A stretch of DNA of 10,191 nt. Source: Hyphomicrobiales bacterium. Lineage in GTDB: Bacteria > Pseudomonadota > Alphaproteobacteria > Rhizobiales > Aestuariivirgaceae. Below the pieces are notes generated by a model that saw only the letters and a program-made list of their open reading frames with translations, was not told the DNA's origin and made no database searches. Shown here in pieces: positions 7,173 through 10,191 of the stretch (positions are counted from its first letter, which is position 1; every line of letters starts with the position of its first letter). The DNA is taken from positions 2,808-12,998 of the forward strand of contig PLXI01000174.1 in assembly GCA_003151375.1 (NCBI GenBank), in the 5' to 3' direction. Made by a program: the position numbers and the translations under genes.

Positions 7173-7194
7173 CTCAAGAAGGCGAAATTCAATC

Positions 7195-7845
7195 ATGGCA
7201 AAGCGAGTCAGTGACCAAACAGTTGTGCCCGATCGAGCAAAAGTAAGGGTGATTTTTGCTGAAGTAGAGGGAAACAACGAAAGTGTTCAGGAGGCACTAC
7301 GTACTATGGTCTCTGCTATGAGTAGACCTGTAAAGATTGTTTCAGAACCAAGACTCGCTGAAAATGGAGCCTCGCTCTTGGGACAAGCAGAAGCTAGCAT
7401 TGATGAAGAGGCGGCTCAACATGTTGAGGAAGTTGAGGCTCCCAGCGACGCCCAACCTTCGAACAGCGAACGAGCTCCAAGAGGCAGCGGAAAGAAGATC
7501 GACCGCAATGCTGGCCTTCAATTGGTTCCCAATCTGAACTTTCGGCTGACAGGAGAAAAATCATTCAAAGACTTCGTCTCCGAGAAAGATCCAAAGAACG
7601 ATGTGGATGTGGTCCTACTCGCGCTTTACTACATGCAGCATGTGATGAAATTGCAGAAGATTGGTCCAAATCATCTTATGACTGCCTTCAAAGAAGTGGG
7701 TAAACCAATTCCGCTAGATTTGAAGCAGACAATTCGAAACGTAATGAATAGAAAAATGTTTTTGAATTTTTCCGATATTGATGACATCCGAACCACCACT
7801 CAAGGTGATAATGTTGTTGAACACGAAATGGGAAAGAGTGGTTAA
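7195..7845 (+). CDS. Hypothetical protein, acidic linker plus C-terminal helical domain; first gene of accessory pair
   Basis: I cannot name this 216-residue protein. Residues 15-45 (KVRVIFAEVEG, then an amphipathic helix with QEALRTM) look like a small alpha/beta segment. Residues 55-100 are a low-complexity linker, first strongly acidic (DEEAAQHVEEVEA) and then basic (RGSGKKIDR). Residues 108-216 form a compact domain: VPNLNFR, then FKDFVSEKDPKND, LLALYYMQHV (141-150), AFKEVG (164-169), and DIDDIRTT ending near VVEH (207-210). The domain looks helical with a possible wing, so DNA or protein binding is conceivable. There is no signal peptide or membrane segment. The start at 7195 has AAGAAGG 12 bases upstream, a rather long spacing. 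The base composition is more AT-rich than in flanking genes, dropping to about one third GC near the 3' end. The stop is nine bases before the next gene, implying an operon. Confidence 0.75.
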   Translation: MAKRVSDQTVVPDRAKVRVIFAEVEGNNESVQEALRTMVSAMSRPVKIVSEPRLAENGASLLGQAEASIDEEAAQHVEEVEAPSDAQPSNSERAPRGSGKKIDRNAGLQLVPNLNFRLTGEKSFKDFVSEKDPKNDVDVVLLALYYMQHVMKLQKIGPNHLMTAFKEVGKPIPLDLKQTIRNVMNRKMFLNFSDIDDIRTTTQGDNVVEHEMGKSG

Positions 7846-7854
7846 TAGACGACC

Positions 7855-8601
7855 ATGCTCTCAATCGGAGATTTTTGTGAAATCGTAAAGAGCTTGAATA
7901 AGACGAATGCCGAAAAAGCGCTTGCTTTGCTTTGGTATTATGATCAGCAGCAAGTGGACGTAATTAAATCTGCTGGTGAGCTCACACGGATTATGGGGGA
8001 TCACCATGTGGGAACTCCCAACCAAACAACTTTGGTCCAAAGTATCAGTAAGACTAAGCTGGCAAATCGAAATAAATCGGGATACTCCCTGAAGCCCGGT
8101 TCACGTAAATTGATACGTGACTGGTTACCAGATTTGGATGGGTTCCAGCCTGAGATAGACCACTCGATGGGGTTCCTGCCAGAAGCTATCTGGAAAAATA
8201 CCAGAGGTTATATCGAAGTAGTTTGTCGTGAAATAAACGGCAGCTTTCGTCACGCCTACTATAATGGCGCTGCTGTTATGCTCCGGCGGTTGTTAGAAAC
8301 TTTGATAATTGAAACCTACGAACATCTGCAGCGCGAAAGCGAAATAAAAAATTCTGGTGGGCACTATCTTATGCTCGGGGACCTTGTGGAACGAGCATGT
8401 GGAGAAAATGCTCACAGAGGATTGAATCTGGGGCGTGATTCAAAAAAGGGTCTCCAAGACGCCCGCAATGTGGGCAATTGGTCGGCTCACGCGCGGCGCT
8501 ATCTTGCAAATGCTTCCGATTTGGAGAAGCTTCGCGTCGGAATGCGGATTTTGGTGCAGGATTTGATCCAGATGGCGGACTTAGTTAAAAACCGACCCTG
8601 A
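7855..8601 (+). CDS. Protein with N-terminal helical domain and C-terminal DUF4145/HEPN-like domain; second gene of accessory pair
   Basis: The product has 248 residues. The N-terminal part (about 3-90) is helical, with NKTNAEKALALLWYYDQQ (15-32), and can be laid against residues 124-211 of the preceding protein. From about residue 113 a second all-helical domain runs to the end: NGAAVMLRRLLETLIIETY (137-155), LGDLVERACG (174-183) and RNVGNWSAH (204-212). Conserved A-x3-LRR-x-LE and R-N-x-x-N-x3-H are features I associate with DUF4145, a HEPN-superfamily member. In many HEPN proteins the Arg and His form an RNase active site, although some are inactive. RNA cleavage here is an inference. The start at 7855 lacks a good Shine-Dalgarno, so translation probably couples to the upstream gene. 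The next gene is convergent 20 bases on, with no terminator visible. Confidence 0.75.
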   Translation: MLSIGDFCEIVKSLNKTNAEKALALLWYYDQQQVDVIKSAGELTRIMGDHHVGTPNQTTLVQSISKTKLANRNKSGYSLKPGSRKLIRDWLPDLDGFQPEIDHSMGFLPEAIWKNTRGYIEVVCREINGSFRHAYYNGAAVMLRRLLETLIIETYEHLQRESEIKNSGGHYLMLGDLVERACGENAHRGLNLGRDSKKGLQDARNVGNWSAHARRYLANASDLEKLRVGMRILVQDLIQMADLVKNRP

Positions 8602-8621
8602 CGCAAAGTTGATAAAATCTA

Positions 8622-8834
8622 CTATCTCTTCGACCCACGCCACGCCCGAGTCCCCGGCTTGTTTGCCGTGCTGCCCGCCTTGCGCTTATCCGGCGCACCC
8701 TTGGGCCAGCTTGCCTCCGCAGTTTGAATGTTGGGGTTCTTAGCGAGCGGATCATCCATCACTGCAAGCTCCACCTCCTTCAGCCGCCTCGCTTCGGTTT
8801 GGCCGGAATGAAGGAGAATTGAATGCACTGTCAT
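8622..8834 (-). CDS. Possible small basic hypothetical protein
   Basis: This is an open frame of 70 residues from an ATG at 8834 (MTVHSILLHSGQ), or 93 residues if the ATG at 8903 inside the end of the dsrE-like gene is used. The body is hydrophilic: RRLKEVELAVMDDPLAKN, then a Lys/Arg-rich tail ending TRAWRGSKR. Codon third positions look reasonably GC-rich, as in a real gene, but I recognise no family. GGGG lies eight bases before the 8834 ATG as a possible ribosome binding site. It could be a third cistron of the upstream minus-strand operon, or the C-terminal relic of a larger gene. It ends 20 bases from the convergent accessory pair. Confidence 0.4.
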   Translation of the reverse strand: MTVHSILLHSGQTEARRLKEVELAVMDDPLAKNPNIQTAEASWPKGAPDKRKAGSTANKPGTRAWRGSKR

Positions 8835-8881
8835 CGTAACCCCAAGCTGATCGAAGACAACGTTGGAGGCAGCCGCCATGT

Positions 8882-9319
8882 TCAAGGCCGCAAATATATC
8901 CATCCATCGGCCTGCAGTGAAGCCAGCTTCACAACACCACCTTCAGGCGCTTCAACAAAGCCGCTGAGCAAATCGGTAAGTGTCATCTTCATGGCCTTCA
9001 ATGTGTTGCCGCAGGCGTGAAACCCCACGCCGGATTTTAGCAACGCAGCCATTGGCTCTGAAACGGCGATATTTTCGTCCATGCGTTTGAAGGCGGCAAG
9101 GGCGGCCCCATGCACCACCACGGCGAGGGTAACATTGTGCGGGCCGCCAGCGCCCTTGAGATGGTTCTGCATATTGCCGAGAACGAAATTCACCTTGTCC
9201 AAATCTGCGAGGTGATAAACCACACGCAATTTAGCAGGCGTTGCACTGGCCAGAGCAGGGGCCGCACCAGTTGCGGCGATCAGGCCCGCAAAAAGTCCAC
9301 GGCGGTTGAGAAAACTCAT
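8882..9319 (-). CDS. Exported DsrE/DsrF-like family protein
   Basis: This 145-residue protein starts MSFLNRRGLFAGLIAATG, a twin-arginine-type signal (Arg6-Arg7, then G-L-F) with likely cleavage after ALASA near residue 26, so export of the folded protein to the periplasm is predicted. The mature part matches the DsrE-like fold: LRVVYHLADLDKV at the start, VTLAVVVHGAAL (63-74), and GFHACGNTLKA (99-109) with Cys103 at the position where DsrE-type proteins carry a conserved cysteine. Such proteins act in sulfur transfer or are of unknown role; a sulfur role here is not shown. Its start codon overlaps the stop of the upstream gene as ATGA, so it is translationally coupled and probably works with that protein. 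Confidence 0.85.
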   Translation of the reverse strand: MSFLNRRGLFAGLIAATGAAPALASATPAKLRVVYHLADLDKVNFVLGNMQNHLKGAGGPHNVTLAVVVHGAALAAFKRMDENIAVSEPMAALLKSGVGFHACGNTLKAMKMTLTDLLSGFVEAPEGGVVKLASLQADGWIYLRP

Positions 9320-9891
9320 TTCGCTTTCTTCATCGCGGCCTTGTCGTCATCCTCCAAGCCCAATGGCAAGCACGTGACAACAGGTGCGCGCGTGAGTTTG
9401 AAAACTTTGTCGTCGCTGCCGAAGCGGTCGCCCGATGGGGGGTCATCAGTCCCAGTGCCGCTCACCGCAATGCCAGTGGGCAATTTCACCAGAACCGTGT
9501 CGGCATCTTTCAAATCCACATTGATCGAGCCGCCATCGCAATCAATGGCACAATGCAAAGCGTTCGGGGCCGAAGCTGGCTCATTCAATGTCACCGAAGG
9601 GCAATCGCCCGTAGCTTGAAAATGCTTGCCACTCTTGCGGAAGCGAAAATCCACACCGGCATTATAGCGCAGCTCTGGGTCCGTCACGCCTTTCAACAGC
9701 AGCATGATGGAAGTGACATTCTGTTTGGGATGTGAGGCCAGGTGAGTCTTGTCATAGGCCCGCGTGAAACAGGCATAGCCTGCGTCTTTGTCCAGCGCAT
9801 GACCGAAGACCTCTTGCTGCAAGACCGCGTCATCTGCAGCGCTTGCTGGCGCACTCAAAGCAAGTGCGAGAAGAAAGATTGCCAAGCGCAT
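9316..9891 (-). CDS. Secreted hypothetical protein, operon partner of the DsrE-like gene
   Basis: The product has 191 residues. MRLAIFLLALALSAPASA is a clear Sec signal peptide with cleavage after residue 18. The mature part has GYACFTRAYD (38-47), HPKQNVTSIMLLLKG (54-68), ATGDCPSV (93-100), CAIDCDGGSINVDL (114-127) and VVTCLPL (171-177), with five cysteines (41, 97, 114, 118, 174). The alternation of strands and glycine turns suggests a beta-rich periplasmic domain. I recall similar unnamed proteins in Rhizobiales but no function. The frame is open up to 9996, but the ATG at 9891 is chosen because AGGAG lies seven bases upstream and the signal peptide begins there. It is followed by the DsrE-like gene with a 4-base overlap. 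Confidence 0.8.
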   Translation of the reverse strand: MRLAIFLLALALSAPASAADDAVLQQEVFGHALDKDAGYACFTRAYDKTHLASHPKQNVTSIMLLLKGVTDPELRYNAGVDFRFRKSGKHFQATGDCPSVTLNEPASAPNALHCAIDCDGGSINVDLKDADTVLVKLPTGIAVSGTGTDDPPSGDRFGSDDKVFKLTRAPVVTCLPLGLEDDDKAAMKKAK

Positions 9892-9916
9892 CAGGGTCTC
9901 CTGTATTTGATCTGAG

Positions 9917-9969
9917 ACATTACCGCATTTGGATGATTGTTGACAACTTGTAATGTTCTGCCAAACATT
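9917..9969. promoter_or_regulatory. Divergent regulatory region with two palindromes
   Basis: For the minus-strand operon, TTGTCA (9941-9946) and TAATGT (9917-9922) with an 18-base spacer form a candidate promoter starting near 9910. For the plus strand, TTGACA (9940-9945) is a perfect -35 on nearly the same bases, but no good -10 follows. Overlapping them is the palindrome GTTG-A-CAAC (9939-9947). Next to it AATGTT (9952-9957) and AACATT (9964-9969) form a second inverted repeat with a 6-base gap. Either could be an operator. Confidence 0.4.
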
Positions 9970-9980
9970 GCCGCAGAACC

Positions 9981-10009
9981 GGGCGCGATGGGGCAACCCA
10001 TTGTCGCTC
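9981..10009 (+). promoter_or_regulatory. Leader hairpin with GCAA tetraloop upstream of membrane protein gene
   Basis: CGATGGG (9986-9992) pairs with CCCATTG (9997-10003, one G-T pair) around the GNRA loop GCAA. Five further pairs (9981-9985 with 10005-10009, past one bulged T) extend the stem to 12 pairs. GCGCGA (9983-9988) can instead pair with TCGCGC (10011-10016), so two mutually exclusive stems are possible. It lies 34 bases before the start codon of the downstream gene. There is no T-tract for termination on either strand. Confidence 0.4.
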
Positions 10010-10043
10010 CTCGCGCAAAAACATTTAACTGGGGAATAAAAAC

Positions 10044-10191
10044 ATGTCCAACAACAAACCAGATGTCACCAAAGATTGGCAAGCCAACCAAGGCCAGAAA
10101 AGTGCCTCAACGCGGCTACGCATTTTCGCTCTGATTTCTTGGGCCGTTGCCATTTGCGGCGAGGGTTACGGCATTTATTTGCTCAAACAAC
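10044..10191 (+). CDS. Membrane protein, 5' end only
   Basis: Forty-nine codons are visible before the right edge. The start MSNNKPDVTKDWQANQGQ is hydrophilic and cytoplasmic in character. It is followed by TRLR and a hydrophobic segment IFALISWAVAICGEGYGIYL (about 28-47) ending LLKQ, which looks like the first membrane helix. Arg/Lys before the helix suggests the N-terminus stays inside. GGGGAA (10031-10036) lies seven bases ahead of the ATG, a good ribosome binding site. I recall small multi-helix hypothetical membrane proteins that begin this way, but no function. The gene is divergent from the secreted-protein/DsrE operon. Confidence 0.7.
   Translation, partial: MSNNKPDVTKDWQANQGQKSASTRLRIFALISWAVAICGEGYGIYLLKQ

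Larger units (their letters stand above)
6896..7194. other. Intergenic stretch without a convincing gene
   Basis: These roughly 300 bases separate the divergent genes starting at 6860 (minus) and 7195 (plus). They hold two small overlapping open frames on opposite strands (6899-7012 minus, 6923-7015 plus), a small hairpin (7033-7051) and an inverted repeat just ahead of the downstream gene (7151-7172). No tRNA, transposon end or integrase fragment was recognised. It forms the left flank of the AT-rich gene pair and may contain its insertion boundary. Confidence 0.6.

Noticed and set aside
8602..8640. Terminator or target-site repeat at the end of the accessory pair
   Set aside because: No stem with T-tract and no direct repeat matching the left flank could be found by eye.
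9110..9619. 169-residue plus-strand ORF
   Set aside because: It is antisense to two well-supported minus-strand genes with signal peptides and an ATGA overlap.
1..10191. CRISPR array, insertion sequence or retron-like element
   Set aside because: No regularly spaced repeats, transposase, terminal inverted repeats or reverse transcriptase motifs were seen on either strand.

Overview
This window reads as chromosomal DNA of an alphaproteobacterium, most likely of the order Hyphomicrobiales (Rhizobiales). The basis is a class I PHA synthase, an ACT-type homoserine dehydrogenase followed directly by recJ, a YdeI/OmdA-like protein, a DUF4189 secreted protein and a 219-residue hypothetical of a type I recall mainly from this order. 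GC content is in the low-to-mid fifties over most of the window, judged from sampled rows. No rRNA, CRISPR array, transposase or integrase was seen.

Left part (1-5658), conserved functions. phaC (1-1748, minus, cut off at the left edge just short of its C-terminus) makes polyhydroxyalkanoate storage polymer. It is divergent from hom (1823-3130), and the two share an intergenic region with overlapping candidate -10 elements. recJ (3117-4916) overlaps the end of hom by 14 bases from a probable TTG start. A complete tRNA-Glu(TTC) gene with encoded CCA follows (4979-5053), then a ydeI/omdA-like gene (5077-5658).

Middle part (5659-7194). This holds a small secreted cysteine-rich DUF4189-type protein (5740-6120), a strong hairpin between convergent genes, and a conserved hypothetical (6201-6860, minus) that may be read from a leaderless transcript. 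Then comes about 330 bases with no convincing gene, only small remnant-like ORFs and two inverted repeats.

Accessory pair (7195-8601). Two co-directional genes, 9 bases apart and visibly more AT-rich than their surroundings, form the most unusual part of the window. The first (216 aa) has an N-terminal alpha/beta segment, an acidic linker and a C-terminal helical domain. The second (248 aa) begins with what looks like a distant relative of that same helical domain and ends in a DUF4145/HEPN-like domain with the motif R-N-x2-N-x3-H. I cannot assign either to a named system. A two-gene defence or toxin-antitoxin-like module is the leading inference.

Right part (8602-10191). A minus-strand set encodes a secreted 191-residue hypothetical protein (9316-9891), a DsrE-like protein with a twin-arginine-type signal joined to it by an ATGA overlap (8882-9319), and a possible small basic protein (8622-8834). 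They are divergent from the start of a membrane protein gene (10044 onward) that runs off the right edge. The intergenic region between them has palindromes and a GNRA-capped hairpin in the leader of the membrane protein gene.
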